64,000 nt of DNA from Clostridiaceae bacterium (GTDB lineage Bacteria; Bacillota; Clostridia; Oscillospirales; Acutalibacteraceae), in the NCBI GenBank assembly GCA_016292785.1, contig JAEDFL010000003.1:30664-94663 (forward strand). Reading direction: 5' to 3'. Position numbers and translations under genes: made by a program. Under the pieces are notes generated by a model. That model made no database searches. It saw nothing but the letters and a program-made list of their open reading frames with translations, and was not told the DNA's origin. Below, piece after piece: positions 34,305-43,578 of the stretch (position 1 is its first letter; each line of letters begins with the position of its first letter).

Positions 34305-34715
34305 TTATTTCTCTTTTATTCTGACGGAAAAAAGATCGTCAATTTTTATCTCGGAATAATCCGACAGTATCAGTTTTCTGTTGATTTCATCAATCTTTTT
34401 TATCCTGACCTCCTTTTCAATATATGCTCCTCCGTCTTTTCTGCCGTCGCTTTTAAAAAATGTGATAATGACGGGTATATTTCTTTGCGGATTATTTTTT
34501 ATGAAAAGAAGCTCACGGTTGATGACCTGCTTTTGCTCCTCGTCAAGTGTAATTTTTTTTTCCGTAAGTCTTGCGGTTTCCTCCATCTCGTCGTCAAGTC
34601 CCGTGAGTGCCGCAAAGGGTGCAAACTGAGCCGCTCTTGCGGTTCTTGTCATTCTCGGATGTTTTGTCGATGTGTGATGTGGCAGATTGATTATGTCGTC
34701 ATACTTTCCTCTCAT
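34305..34715 (-). CDS. YolD-like protein
   Basis: A 136-residue YolD-family (PF08863) protein. It has the conserved N-terminal Arg/Ala-rich segment (HPRMTRTARAAQFAPFAAL), a charged helical middle and a small beta C-terminus with YIEKEVRIKKID. YolD proteins are encoded next to Y-family polymerases and are thought to act as their UmuD-like partners. Its ATG overlaps the stop of the polymerase gene by four bases (ATGA), giving translational coupling. Confidence 0.85.
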   Translation of the reverse strand: MRGKYDDIINLPHHTSTKHPRMTRTARAAQFAPFAALTGLDDEMEETARLTEKKITLDEEQKQVINRELLFIKNNPQRNIPVIITFFKSDGRKDGGAYIEKEVRIKKIDEINRKLILSDYSEIKIDDLFSVRIKEK

Positions 34716-36208
34716 GCCTTGTGACCTCCGATCTGACGGTTTCTTTCAAGTGCGGTTGCGCCCTCCTCAAGGTTCATTCCCTTGATAATTGCGTTTTTGC
34801 CGTATTTTTGCTTTATCTTTACGATAGCGTTTTGCATATCCTTTTCCTTTTTCAGATTGTTTTCTTCCTCCTCGTTCTTTTTGGTGTCGGTAAAGAAATC
34901 AAGCTGTTCATATTCGCTTTCTTTTTTTGCCTGCGCTTCGGTAACAACATGGTTTGCGACTATATACATTCTTCTGACAAGCAGATTTTTATCCACGGTG
35001 CGGTCAAAAAGGCTCATTGCCGCCTGCGTTATGAGCTTTGTCGAAGCGGTAAACCTGCCTATATTTTCACTTCCGTGTGCATATTTCGGCATTTTGCGAC
35101 CGTATCGGTCGGTTTCAACTGCGCCCTTGTAGTCCTTTTTTAGGTTTCCCGTGTCATAGCCGACCGTCAGGACGATCTGGTCTGTAACAAGCTTTTTTTC
35201 AACAAGATCAAGGGAAAGCAGATCAGCCATTTCTTTATAAACGAGCCTTGCTTTATCAAATTCATACGGCTCCTGAAGCACCTGACCGGAGCTTAAACTG
35301 CTGTTTTCGGGGCGGTAGGACTTGATATCGGAAATCTCCGTCGGCTCCCAACCCCAGGCATGATCTATCAAAAGCTCCGCATTGATACCGAAAAGCTTGT
35401 ATAAAAGCTCCTCGTTGTAATAATCGGTTTCCCTGCCGACCGAGCAGCGTGCAATATCGCCCATGGTGTAAAGTCCGTGTGCTTCAAGCTTTGACGAATA
35501 TCCTCTGCCGATTCTCCAAAAATCTGTCAGCGGACGGTGATCCCAAAGAATTTTGCGGTAGCTCATCTCATCAAGCTCTGCTATTCTAACTCCGTTTTCG
35601 TCAGGCTCGGTATGCTTGGCGTATATATCCATCGCAACCTTACAAAGATACATATTTGTTCCGATTCCTGCGGTTGCGGTAATTCCCGTTGTTTCAAGAA
35701 CGTCCAGCACTATTTTCATCGCAAGCTCACGGGGAGTCATACCGTAGGTTTTCAGATAATTTGTTGCGTCAATGAAAACCTCGTCGATGGAATAAACATG
35801 GATATCCTCCGGGGCGATGTATTTTAAATATACATTGTATATCTGTGTACTGACCTCCATATAGTGAGCCATTCTCGGAGGAGCGGTTATAAAGGTAAGC
35901 TCGGCGTCAGGCTCTTTGACAAGCTCGGAATGAAAATAGGATTCGTGGGTAAAGCTATGCTTTGGAGCTTTGTATTTCCGCTGAGCATTTATTTCTCTAA
36001 CCTTTTGATTAACCTCGAAAAGTCTCGGACGTCCCGGAACGCCGTAGGACTTCAAAGACGGAGAAACGGCAAGACAGATGGTTTTATCCGTTCTGGTGGG
36101 ATCGGCTACAACAAGATTTGCGTCAAGCGGATCAAGACCTCTGTCAACACACTCAACAGAAGCATAGAATGATTTAAGGTCTATTGCAATATATGCCTTG
36201 TCAGACAA
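34712..36208 (-). CDS. Y-family DNA polymerase, UvrX/YqjW type
   Basis: A 498-residue ImpB/MucB/SamB-type translesion polymerase. Catalytic marks: AIDLKSFYASVEC (first carboxylate, steric region) and YSIDEVFID (the other two). Then come the thumb/HhH part (FWRIGRGYSSKLEAHGLYTMGDIA) and the little finger. UvrX-type enzymes are SOS-related and often phage- or plasmid-linked; no prophage genes are nearby here. TTG at 36208 was chosen: GGAGGT lies 6 bp upstream, and the ATG at 36247 falls within the predicted promoter. It pairs with a yolD-like gene downstream. I found no convincing LexA box. Confidence 0.9.
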   Translation of the reverse strand: MSDKAYIAIDLKSFYASVECVDRGLDPLDANLVVADPTRTDKTICLAVSPSLKSYGVPGRPRLFEVNQKVREINAQRKYKAPKHSFTHESYFHSELVKEPDAELTFITAPPRMAHYMEVSTQIYNVYLKYIAPEDIHVYSIDEVFIDATNYLKTYGMTPRELAMKIVLDVLETTGITATAGIGTNMYLCKVAMDIYAKHTEPDENGVRIAELDEMSYRKILWDHRPLTDFWRIGRGYSSKLEAHGLYTMGDIARCSVGRETDYYNEELLYKLFGINAELLIDHAWGWEPTEISDIKSYRPENSSLSSGQVLQEPYEFDKARLVYKEMADLLSLDLVEKKLVTDQIVLTVGYDTGNLKKDYKGAVETDRYGRKMPKYAHGSENIGRFTASTKLITQAAMSLFDRTVDKNLLVRRMYIVANHVVTEAQAKKESEYEQLDFFTDTKKNEEEENNLKKEKDMQNAIVKIKQKYGKNAIIKGMNLEEGATALERNRQIGGHKA

Positions 36209-36238
36209 AAACCCACCTCCGGAAATTGTTATGAGAAT

Positions 36239-36267
36239 ATTATACATCGAAACACGAATTAAATCAA
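36239..36267 (-). promoter_or_regulatory. Promoter of the Y-family polymerase operon
   Basis: Minus strand TTGATT (36267-36262), 17-bp spacer, TATAAT (36244-36239). Confidence 0.75.
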
Positions 36268-36379
36268 ATTATAATGTACCGAAAAATGTACTGTGGAAAA
36301 ATGAGTAATTTTTATAACATATGAATGCAATATGCACAAAAAATCAATACCAGACTTGTTCGTTTTGACGTAACAAAAC

Positions 36380-36408
36380 TTGACAACATCGGCTCTAAAA
36401 TATATAAT
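36380..36408 (+). promoter_or_regulatory. Promoter of gdhA
   Basis: TTGACA (36380-36385), 17-bp spacer, TATAAT (36403-36408), a consensus sigma-A promoter. Confidence 0.9.
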
Positions 36409-36447
36409 ATTCGTGCATTTTCAAATTAAATGAAAGGGAGTATCACT

Positions 36448-37791
36448 TTGAGTGAGTACATTGAAAGAGTTCTGTCTTGCGTAAGACAGAACAATTCCTC
36501 CGAGCCTGAATTTGTTCAGACGGTCGAGGAAGTTTTTAAATCAATCGAGCCGGTTGTAGAGAGGCACCCGGAATACGAAAAGAACGGTCTGCTTGAAAGA
36601 CTTGTTGAGCCGGAGCGTATGTTCTCTTTCCGTGTCGCATGGGTTGACGACAACGGTAAGGTTCAGGTGAACAAGGGTTACAGATGCCAGTTCAACGGAG
36701 CTATCGGACCGTACAAGGGAGGTCTGCGTTTTCATCCGAGCGTTTATTCGGGAATTGTGAAGTTCCTCGGATTTGAGCAGATATTTAAAAACAGTCTTAC
36801 CGGACTTCCTATAGGCGGAGCAAAGGGTGGCTCGGATTTTGATCCAAACGGAAAATCGGATGCTGAGATCATGCGTTTCTGTCAGGCTTTTATGAACAAT
36901 CTTTACAGATTCATTGGTCCCGACATCGACGTTCCTGCCGGTGATATCGGCGTAGGCGGTCGTGAGATCGGATATCTCTACGGTCAGTACAGACACATCA
37001 AGGGCGTTTTTGAAAACGGTGTTCTTACGGGTAAGGGCAGAAGCTACGGCGGCTCGGATATACGTCCCGAGGCAACAGGCTACGGTGCGGTTTACTATGC
37101 CGAGGAGGTTCTCAAGCATTTCGGTGAGGATATGAACGGCAAGACTATCGCAATTTCAGGCTTCGGCAACGTTGCATGGGGTGTCGCAAAGAAAGCGGCT
37201 CAGCTCGGCGCAAAGGTTGTTACACTCTCAGGTCCCGACGGATATGTTTACGACAAAGATGGAATTTCCACCGATGAGAAAATTGAATATATGCTTGAAA
37301 TGAGAGCGCACGGAAGCGGCAAGGTCAAGGACTATGCCGACAAATTCGGAGCAGAATATCATCAGGGAGAAAAGCCGTGGGGAGTTAAGGCGGACATCGT
37401 GATGCCCTGCGCCACACAGAATGAAGTCGATCTTGAAGAAGCGATGAAGATCGTAAACAACGGCGTGAAGTATTATATCGAGGTTTCAAATATGCCGACA
37501 ACCAATGACGCTCTTGAATATCTTCAGGAGAAAGCTGTCGTTGCTCCGTCAAAGGCGGTTAATGCAGGCGGTGTTGCGGTTTCCGCTCTTGAGATGAGCC
37601 AGGATTCCATGCGATACAACTGGTCTGCCGAAGAGGTTGATGAAAAACTCAAAGAAATTATGAAAAATATTTATTCCAATTCCGTTAAGGCGGCTGAGGA
37701 ATACGGCTGCGGCTATAATCTTGTTGCAGGCGCAAATATTGCCGGCTTCCTCAAGGTTGCCGACGCAATGATGCAGCAGGGTATTTTCTGA
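36448..37791 (+). CDS. gdhA: Glutamate dehydrogenase
   Basis: A 447-residue hexameric-type GDH, close in layout to the well-studied Clostridium symbiosum enzyme. It has NGAIGPYKGGLRFHPSV, PIGGAKGGSDFDPNGKSD (catalytic Lys), DIDVPAGDIGVGGREIGYLYG, the Rossmann loop GFGNVAWG, and a C-terminal NAGGVAVSALEMSQ. It interconverts glutamate and 2-oxoglutarate plus ammonia; coenzyme (NADP versus NAD) is not certain from motifs. TTG at 36448 was chosen because GAAAGGGAG precedes it; the ATG at 36430 lacks a ribosome site. It is a monocistronic unit with a consensus promoter and terminator. Confidence 0.95.
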   Translation: MSEYIERVLSCVRQNNSSEPEFVQTVEEVFKSIEPVVERHPEYEKNGLLERLVEPERMFSFRVAWVDDNGKVQVNKGYRCQFNGAIGPYKGGLRFHPSVYSGIVKFLGFEQIFKNSLTGLPIGGAKGGSDFDPNGKSDAEIMRFCQAFMNNLYRFIGPDIDVPAGDIGVGGREIGYLYGQYRHIKGVFENGVLTGKGRSYGGSDIRPEATGYGAVYYAEEVLKHFGEDMNGKTIAISGFGNVAWGVAKKAAQLGAKVVTLSGPDGYVYDKDGISTDEKIEYMLEMRAHGSGKVKDYADKFGAEYHQGEKPWGVKADIVMPCATQNEVDLEEAMKIVNNGVKYYIEVSNMPTTNDALEYLQEKAVVAPSKAVNAGGVAVSALEMSQDSMRYNWSAEEVDEKLKEIMKNIYSNSVKAAEEYGCGYNLVAGANIAGFLKVADAMMQQGIF

Positions 37792-37802
37792 TATAAATTC
37801 GC

Positions 37803-37828
37803 AAAAGGGGCGTTTTTTCGCCTCTTTT
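37803..37828 (+). terminator. Terminator of gdhA
   Basis: A 10-bp stem AAAAGGGGCG/CGCCTCTTTT (one G-T) with a T6 loop, then a T-rich tail. Confidence 0.85.
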
Positions 37829-37897
37829 TGCTCTTTTGTAACCATTTGTAATTGAAAAATATAAAAAACTTGTTATAATATTTCGGAGGTGAGCGTA

Positions 37898-38560
37898 ATG
37901 AAAGGAAAAATCATTGTTATTGAAGGGCTTGACGGAAGCGGAAAGTCAACTCAGATAGAGTATCTTAAAAATAAGCTTTCCGGACAAAATGTATGTCAGA
38001 TTAAGCTTCCCGATTACGACAGCGATTCAAGTGCGCTTGTTAAGATGTATCTCAGAGGAGATTTCGGAAAAAAGCCCGAAGATGTGAACGCATATGCGGC
38101 TTCCGCCTTTTACGCTGTTGACAGGTATGCTAATTTCAAGATGAAGTGGAAGAATAATTACGATAAGGGCGATATTATTATTTCCGACCGTTACACAACC
38201 TCCAACGCTTATCATCAGGCAACCAAGATACCCAAGGAGGACAGAGCCGAATTTTTCTACTGGCTTGAGGATTTCGAATACGGTCTTATGGGTATTCCTG
38301 AGCCTGACGCAGTTATCTTCCTCGATATGCCGATCGAGATATCACAGAAAATGATGTCGAAGCGGTATGATGGAGACGAAAGTAAAAAAGATATTCACGA
38401 GAGCAATCTCGATTATTTATACAAATGCCGTGACGCTGCACTTGACGCAGCTCAGGAAATGGGCTGGTTTGTCATTGAGTGTAGTGACGGAAACGAGCCG
38501 AGGTCTGTTGAGGATATCGGCAATGAAATTTTTAGCATTGTTACCCGGGAGGTATTATGA
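37898..38560 (+). CDS. tmk: Thymidylate kinase
   Basis: A 220-residue P-loop kinase: IVIEGLDGSGKSTQ (Walker A), DRYTTSNAYHQ (the DR[YH] motif) and a LID-like region (KRYDGDESKKDIHE). It makes dTDP from dTMP. The insert around KFKMKWKNNYDKG and the weak similarity of the LID mark a divergent clostridial branch also called thymidylate kinase; a second tmk elsewhere is possible. ATG at 37898 has GGAGGTGAG upstream. It overlaps the next gene by four bases. Confidence 0.87.
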   Translation: MKGKIIVIEGLDGSGKSTQIEYLKNKLSGQNVCQIKLPDYDSDSSALVKMYLRGDFGKKPEDVNAYAASAFYAVDRYANFKMKWKNNYDKGDIIISDRYTTSNAYHQATKIPKEDRAEFFYWLEDFEYGLMGIPEPDAVIFLDMPIEISQKMMSKRYDGDESKKDIHESNLDYLYKCRDAALDAAQEMGWFVIECSDGNEPRSVEDIGNEIFSIVTREVL

Positions 38561-39438
38561 GCTGTTCCTTTCATAAGCCCGCTTTTGACGATATAAAGTG
38601 GATGAAAGAAAAATTAAAAGAAAGTCAACCGAAATGCTGTGATTTTTCTTCTGGAAATCTCATCGGCTGGAGCAGATTTTTCAACGGCAGAGTGGGTGAG
38701 ATTGATGATTGTCTGGTTGTACGGGTCAAGGACGAAGCCTCCTTCTGCTTTCCGAAAGGTAAAAATTATGAGCAGGCTCTAAAAACTATTGTCTCGGAGT
38801 ACGGTTATCCCGATTTCTACACCCTTGAGAAGCATGAAACGGAGATCATTGAAAAACTATTTCCCGGGAAATACAGCTTTAAGGCTGTAAGAAACTCCTT
38901 CGATTATGTTTATTCCCGTGAAAAGCTTGCGACGCTTAAAGGAAAGAAATATCACGCAAAAAGAAATCATATCTCATATTTTGAAAAAAACAATAACTGG
39001 AGCTTTGAACCGCTCTCAAGAAAAAACATTGACGACTGCGTTGCCATGAACGAAAAATGGTATGAGCTGAATGTCGAAAAGGACAGGGTCGGAATTGAAC
39101 ATGAGCGTGAAGTCCTGCGTATGAATTTTGAACACTTTGAGGAGATCGGATGCGTCGGAGGCGTTCTCAGGGTTGACGGAGATGTTGTTGCCTTTACGTT
39201 CGGCGAAAGGCTCAATGACAATACTTTTGACACTCATTTTGAAAAAGCCTTTTCCGATATAAGGGGAGCGTACCCGATGATAAATATGCTCTTTGCAAAG
39301 AATATGCTTACTGATTATGAGCTTGTAAACCGTGAGGACGACGTAGGCTCGGAAGGTCTTAGAAGTGCAAAGCTGTCATACCATCCCGAAATTCTTATTG
39401 AAAAATATGCCGCAATAAATATTAAGGACAAGCCGTAA
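38557..39438 (+). CDS. DUF2156 (LPG synthase C-terminal domain-like) acyltransferase-fold protein
   Basis: A 293-residue double-GNAT-fold protein of the DUF2156 family, related to the catalytic half of MprF and to FemX-like transferases. Recognisable are KKYHAKRNHISYFEKN.NWSFEPL, MNEKWYE, GGVLRVDGDVVAFTFGERL and NREDDVGSEGLRSAKLSYHP near the C-terminus. It has no membrane domain, so it is not an MprF flippase; family members may transfer amino acids from aminoacyl-tRNA. Its ATG overlaps the tmk stop. Confidence 0.85.
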   Translation: MSCSFHKPAFDDIKWMKEKLKESQPKCCDFSSGNLIGWSRFFNGRVGEIDDCLVVRVKDEASFCFPKGKNYEQALKTIVSEYGYPDFYTLEKHETEIIEKLFPGKYSFKAVRNSFDYVYSREKLATLKGKKYHAKRNHISYFEKNNNWSFEPLSRKNIDDCVAMNEKWYELNVEKDRVGIEHEREVLRMNFEHFEEIGCVGGVLRVDGDVVAFTFGERLNDNTFDTHFEKAFSDIRGAYPMINMLFAKNMLTDYELVNREDDVGSEGLRSAKLSYHPEILIEKYAAINIKDKP

Positions 39439-39463
39439 GACGGTTGCTGAGGATTGATTCATA

Positions 39464-40303
39464 ATGAATTGTGTTGTTGATACAGTTCGGTACAGGGAGG
39501 ATATTATTTTCCTGTGGCACGAAAGCTTCGGTGACAATAGGGAATATATAGAGTTTTTTCTCGACAACTGCGAGGACAAGCTTTGTCTCGGTTATATCGG
39601 GAAAAACGGTCTTGCTTCGATGCTGTTTCTTTTAAACGGAAGCGTAAACGGTTGTTCCTGTAAATATATTTATGCCGCCTGTACCTCGAAACGTTTCAGA
39701 GGACAGGGACTTATGGGCGGACTTATTGAGTATTCAAAAAAAATATGCTCAGATAATAATTTTGATTTTATTTTCCTTGTTCCAGGAGAGGAGAGCCTGT
39801 ATTCATACTATTCAAGGTTCGGATTTATTCCTAAGATGATGAGGAGCGAGCTTGAGCTGAAAGGCGGAAGCGGTACTTTTGAACCGAAAAAGACGACCGA
39901 TATCCGCTTTGCGGCGGAAAAAAGACTGAAGCTTCTGCCTGCAGACCGCTTTGCCTTTGACCTGAAAACCACCGAATATACGGTATCCGAATTTCTTCAT
40001 ACAGGCGGAGAAATCTACTTTGCGGACGGAGAGAACGGTTATCTCGCCTTTGCCGTCAGGGACAACAAAAATATCCTTATTAAAGAGCTTTTACCTCAGT
40101 TTAATAAAAATTTAACAAATATTTTAACATTATTTGAAAATTTAGACGCTGAAAATGTTTACATTCGCACTCCGATAGTGTATAATAGTAAAGATATTGG
40201 GGATTTGGGCACAAAATGTGGTATGCTGTACCCGATTTCCGCCAAAGCTAAAGACAGTGTCAACACAACCGATATGTTCTATTCGGGAATGTATCTTGAC
40301 TGA
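39464..40303 (+). CDS. GNAT-family N-acetyltransferase
   Basis: A 279-residue protein with an N-terminal GNAT domain (about 1-125), whose acetyl-CoA loop reads RGQGLMGGLIEYS, followed by FIFLVPGEESLYSYYSRFGF. The second half resembles the C-terminal region of Eis-like or SCP2-associated GNATs but is not clear. Substrate unknown. The gene continues the tmk-DUF2156 transcript, 25 nt downstream. Confidence 0.82.
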   Translation: MNCVVDTVRYREDIIFLWHESFGDNREYIEFFLDNCEDKLCLGYIGKNGLASMLFLLNGSVNGCSCKYIYAACTSKRFRGQGLMGGLIEYSKKICSDNNFDFIFLVPGEESLYSYYSRFGFIPKMMRSELELKGGSGTFEPKKTTDIRFAAEKRLKLLPADRFAFDLKTTEYTVSEFLHTGGEIYFADGENGYLAFAVRDNKNILIKELLPQFNKNLTNILTLFENLDAENVYIRTPIVYNSKDIGDLGTKCGMLYPISAKAKDSVNTTDMFYSGMYLD

Positions 40304-40314
40304 GAGGTATAAAA

Positions 40315-40863
40315 ATGATTTACGTTTTTCTTGCAAACGGATTCGAGGAAATCGAAGGTCTTACCGTTGTTGATTTTTTAAGACGCGCCGAGCTTGAGGT
40401 CTGCACCGTCGGTATCTCCGGCAAGCTGATTGTCGGCGCACACAATATTCCGGTTTTCTGCGATCTTGACGAATCGGAGGTCAGACTTGACGACGAGCTT
40501 ACCGCCGTTGTGCTTCCAGGAGGAATGCCCGGCACGCTCAATCTTGAAAAATCGGAAACGGTAACAAACGCCGTTAATTTCTGCGCCGAAAACGACAGAT
40601 TTATCTGTGCTATCTGCGCCGCTCCGTCAATTCTCGGTCACATGGGATTGTTGACGGATAAAGAAGCGTGTTGCTTCCCCGGTTTTGAAAATGAGCTTGA
40701 GGGAGCAAGGGTGAGCGAAAAATTCGTTTGCCGAGACGGAAAGATTATTACGGCTAAGGGTATGGGAGCTGCGATTGATTTTTCGGAAAAAATCGTTTCC
40801 TGCCTTGCCGATGAAAATAATGCGAAGCGGATCAAAAGATCCCTTCAGTGTCCCTATCAATAA
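40315..40863 (+). CDS. DJ-1/PfpI-family protein (putative glyoxalase III/deglycase)
   Basis: A 182-residue DJ-1 fold protein. Nucleophile elbow ICAICAAPSILG with the catalytic Cys near residue 103, an N-terminal Glu in GFEEIEG that polarises it, and the TAKGMGAAIDFSEKIV closing motif. DJ-1 proteins of this clade detoxify methylglyoxal or act as stress chaperones; the exact activity is disputed in the literature. It sits 11 nt after the GNAT gene. Confidence 0.9.
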   Translation: MIYVFLANGFEEIEGLTVVDFLRRAELEVCTVGISGKLIVGAHNIPVFCDLDESEVRLDDELTAVVLPGGMPGTLNLEKSETVTNAVNFCAENDRFICAICAAPSILGHMGLLTDKEACCFPGFENELEGARVSEKFVCRDGKIITAKGMGAAIDFSEKIVSCLADENNAKRIKRSLQCPYQ

Positions 40864-40878
40864 AAAGGAGGACGAAAT

Positions 40879-42303
40879 ATGAAAGACGAAAACGGCAGAG
40901 AGTATTCCGATTATGATATTGACAAGCTCATTGAAGAGTATTCCGATATCAACAGGAAGCCTGAGCCGCAGCATATTTCACAGCCGCCGCAGGAAAGAAA
41001 GAAGTTTGTCGTCCATATCGACGAATCTCTGATCGACGAGCCTCAGAAAGAACAGCCTAAGCCTCAGTCGGGCGGAATCTATTTTTCAAATTATCAGAAA
41101 CACCGCACTTCGACGAATAATGCAGGCGGTTCTGTTCCTGTCCGTAACGACAGGAGGACAACCTCTCCGTCGGGCGGTCGGCAGACAAATGCAAAGCGGG
41201 CTAAGGGGCAGAAGATCAATAAAGTCAAAAACGGTATCGAAAGAGTCGGAGGCAAAGCCGCCGTCGGTTTTCTTGCGTTTATACTTATTTCCACTATTTT
41301 GCTTTCCTATATCGGCATAACCTGTATCGGCGATATGCTTGCGATCAACAGGAGCGAGGACAATGTTGTCGTTGAAATTCCGGCTGAATCAAGCTACAGC
41401 GAGATTATTGACATTCTTCAGGACAACGGACTTATCAAGAGGAAGCTTTTCTGCAAGATGTTCACAAAATTCCGAGGCTTCGACGACGAAACATATCTGA
41501 GCGGTCAGTATTATCTCAACGGCAAAATGGGCGTTGAGGGTATGCTGAAGGATATTATGGCGGCTCCTGTTTCGGCAGAGTCTATCTCTCTGAGCTTCCC
41601 TGAGGGCTGGACTGCTTCTCAGATACTTGAAAAGATAGAAAAGTATGATGTATGCGATTCGTCAAAGGTTCTTACGGTAATGAGAACAGGAAAATACAAT
41701 TATGATTTTATCAACGACATCAAGGATAACAACAAGAGATATCTCAAGCTCGAGGGTTATCTTTTCCCGGATACCTACGATTTCTATGTTGACGCCGATC
41801 CCAACTATGTAATCAACAAGTTCCTTGATAACTTTGAGGCAAAGTGGGAGGACGAATATGACAACCGTGCCGCTGAGCTTGGATTTACAAGGGATGAGAT
41901 CATCACTATCGCCTCAATCATTCAGAAAGAGGCAGCAAACTCCGATCAGATGAAGGTTATTTCTTCTGTTATTCACAACAGACTTAAACACTCTGCGGAT
42001 TATCCGACGCTCGGCTGTGACAGTACGGCACTCTATGTCAGCAATTATGTCACTCCGGTTGTCGGCGAGGCTCAGGGCGAAATATACTATAACGCATACG
42101 ACACAGGTGCGATCAAGGGACTGCCTCCCGGACCGATCTGCAACCCCGGTATGGATGCGATCAGAGCCGCACTTTATCCGTCGGATACCGATTACTACTT
42201 CTTCGCCCACGATAAGGCAGGCACTATCTACACCGCCTCGACCTATAAGGAGCACAAGAACAATCTTGTCAAGATAATCAAGGCGAACAGCTCAACGGAC
42301 TAA
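40879..42303 (+). CDS. mltG: Endolytic murein transglycosylase MltG
   Basis: A 474-residue YceG/MltG protein. A long charged cytoplasmic region (1-126, Pro/Gln/Lys-rich, unlike the short tail of E. coli MltG) is followed by one membrane helix (about 127-150), a LysM-like subdomain (AESSYSEIIDILQDNGLIK) and the catalytic part with IASIIQKEAAN (catalytic Glu) and LPPGPICNPG. It cuts nascent glycan strands. The U32 peptidase gene follows 8 nt later, an order shared with Bacillus (yrrL-yrrO region). Confidence 0.93.
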   Translation: MKDENGREYSDYDIDKLIEEYSDINRKPEPQHISQPPQERKKFVVHIDESLIDEPQKEQPKPQSGGIYFSNYQKHRTSTNNAGGSVPVRNDRRTTSPSGGRQTNAKRAKGQKINKVKNGIERVGGKAAVGFLAFILISTILLSYIGITCIGDMLAINRSEDNVVVEIPAESSYSEIIDILQDNGLIKRKLFCKMFTKFRGFDDETYLSGQYYLNGKMGVEGMLKDIMAAPVSAESISLSFPEGWTASQILEKIEKYDVCDSSKVLTVMRTGKYNYDFINDIKDNNKRYLKLEGYLFPDTYDFYVDADPNYVINKFLDNFEAKWEDEYDNRAAELGFTRDEIITIASIIQKEAANSDQMKVISSVIHNRLKHSADYPTLGCDSTALYVSNYVTPVVGEAQGEIYYNAYDTGAIKGLPPGPICNPGMDAIRAALYPSDTDYYFFAHDKAGTIYTASTYKEHKNNLVKIIKANSSTD

Positions 42304-42311
42304 GGATAATT

Positions 42312-43547
42312 ATGAGTAATATTAAAACTGTCGTGCCGGAGCTTCTTTCTCCGGCAGGCGATATGGAAAGATTTGACCGTGCTCTGTATTTCGGAGCCGA
42401 TGCAATCTATGTCGGCGGATCGGCATTCTCCATGCGTGCCGCTCCTGCCAACTTCACTCAAAGCGAGTTGAAAAAAGCAGTTGATAACGCACATGAAAAG
42501 GGAGTAAAGGTTTATCTGACCTGCAACACCGTTCCGAGAAACGATGAGATCGACAGGCTTCCGGATTTCCTGATGGCTTATGCCGAAACGGGAGTTGACG
42601 CATTCATTATCTCCGATCTCGGAGTTATGACGATTGCAAAAAAATATACGCCGAGTGTTGATATTCATATTTCAACTCAGGCAGGTATAACCAATTACGC
42701 TTCGGCAACAGAGTGGTATAACATGGGTGCGACGAGGGTTGTAACCGCAAGGGAGCTTTCGCTAGAGGATATCGCAACGCTCAGAGCCAAGACTCCCAAG
42801 GAGCTTGAAATTGAATGCTTTGTCCACGGCGCAATGTGCGTTTCCTTTTCCGGCAGGTGCCTTTTGTCTAACTACCTTGTTGACCGTGATTCCAACAGGG
42901 GCGAATGTGCTCAGCCCTGCCGCTGGCAGTACAGTCTTATGGAGAAAACCCGTGAGGGCGAGTATTTCCCCGTTGACGAGGACGAGAACGGCACATATAT
43001 TTTCAATTCCAAGGATATGTGTATGATAGAGCATATTCCCGAGATGGTTAAGGCAGGTATTTCAAGCTTTAAGATCGAGGGCAGAGCAAAATCCGCTTAC
43101 TACACTTCCGTAATTACAAACGCATACCGTCAGGCTATCGACGGATATCTCAAAAATCCGACCGACAGCTATAAGCCCCCCAAATGGGTTGTTGACGAGA
43201 TGTATAAAATCAGCACAAGAGAATACTGCACCGGTTTCTATTTCGGACATCCGAGGGACAATGCGCAGATTTATTATGACGGCGGATATAAAAGAGACTG
43301 GAGCGTTATGGCGGAGGTTCTGTATTCCGAAAACGGCAGAACTTTCTGCCGCCAGAGAAACAGATTTTTTGACGGAGAGAGGCTTGAGGTTCTCCAAAGG
43401 GGAGTTGAGCCGTACGAGATCACCATAAAAGATCTCAGAGATGAAAACGGGGAGAAAATAGAAAAAGCACCCCACCCGATGATGACTGTCAGCTTTGAGA
43501 GCGAGAGGGATATCCCTGCGGACGCTCTGATTAGAAAGGCTGTCTGA
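42312..43547 (+). CDS. Peptidase U32 family protein
   Basis: A 411-residue U32-family protein: LLSPAGDMERFDRALYFGADAIYVGG at the N-terminus, then the signature ECFVHGAMCVSFSGRCLLSNYLVDRDSNRGECAQPCRW with the conserved cysteines. Although called collagenase-like peptidases, the studied members (RlhA, TrhP) hydroxylate rRNA or tRNA bases using prephenate and an Fe-S cluster, so RNA modification is at least as likely as proteolysis. It is co-transcribed with mltG and the MurE-like gene. Confidence 0.9.
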   Translation: MSNIKTVVPELLSPAGDMERFDRALYFGADAIYVGGSAFSMRAAPANFTQSELKKAVDNAHEKGVKVYLTCNTVPRNDEIDRLPDFLMAYAETGVDAFIISDLGVMTIAKKYTPSVDIHISTQAGITNYASATEWYNMGATRVVTARELSLEDIATLRAKTPKELEIECFVHGAMCVSFSGRCLLSNYLVDRDSNRGECAQPCRWQYSLMEKTREGEYFPVDEDENGTYIFNSKDMCMIEHIPEMVKAGISSFKIEGRAKSAYYTSVITNAYRQAIDGYLKNPTDSYKPPKWVVDEMYKISTREYCTGFYFGHPRDNAQIYYDGGYKRDWSVMAEVLYSENGRTFCRQRNRFFDGERLEVLQRGVEPYEITIKDLRDENGEKIEKAPHPMMTVSFESERDIPADALIRKAV

Positions 43548-43578
43548 ACTATTTGTTTATTTTAATTCGGAGGCTTTT

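Noticed and set aside
37852..37879. TTGAAA-16-TATAAT as promoter of tmk
   Set aside because: The start it predicts would fall on the tmk ribosome-binding site, so it is unlikely to drive tmk as drawn.
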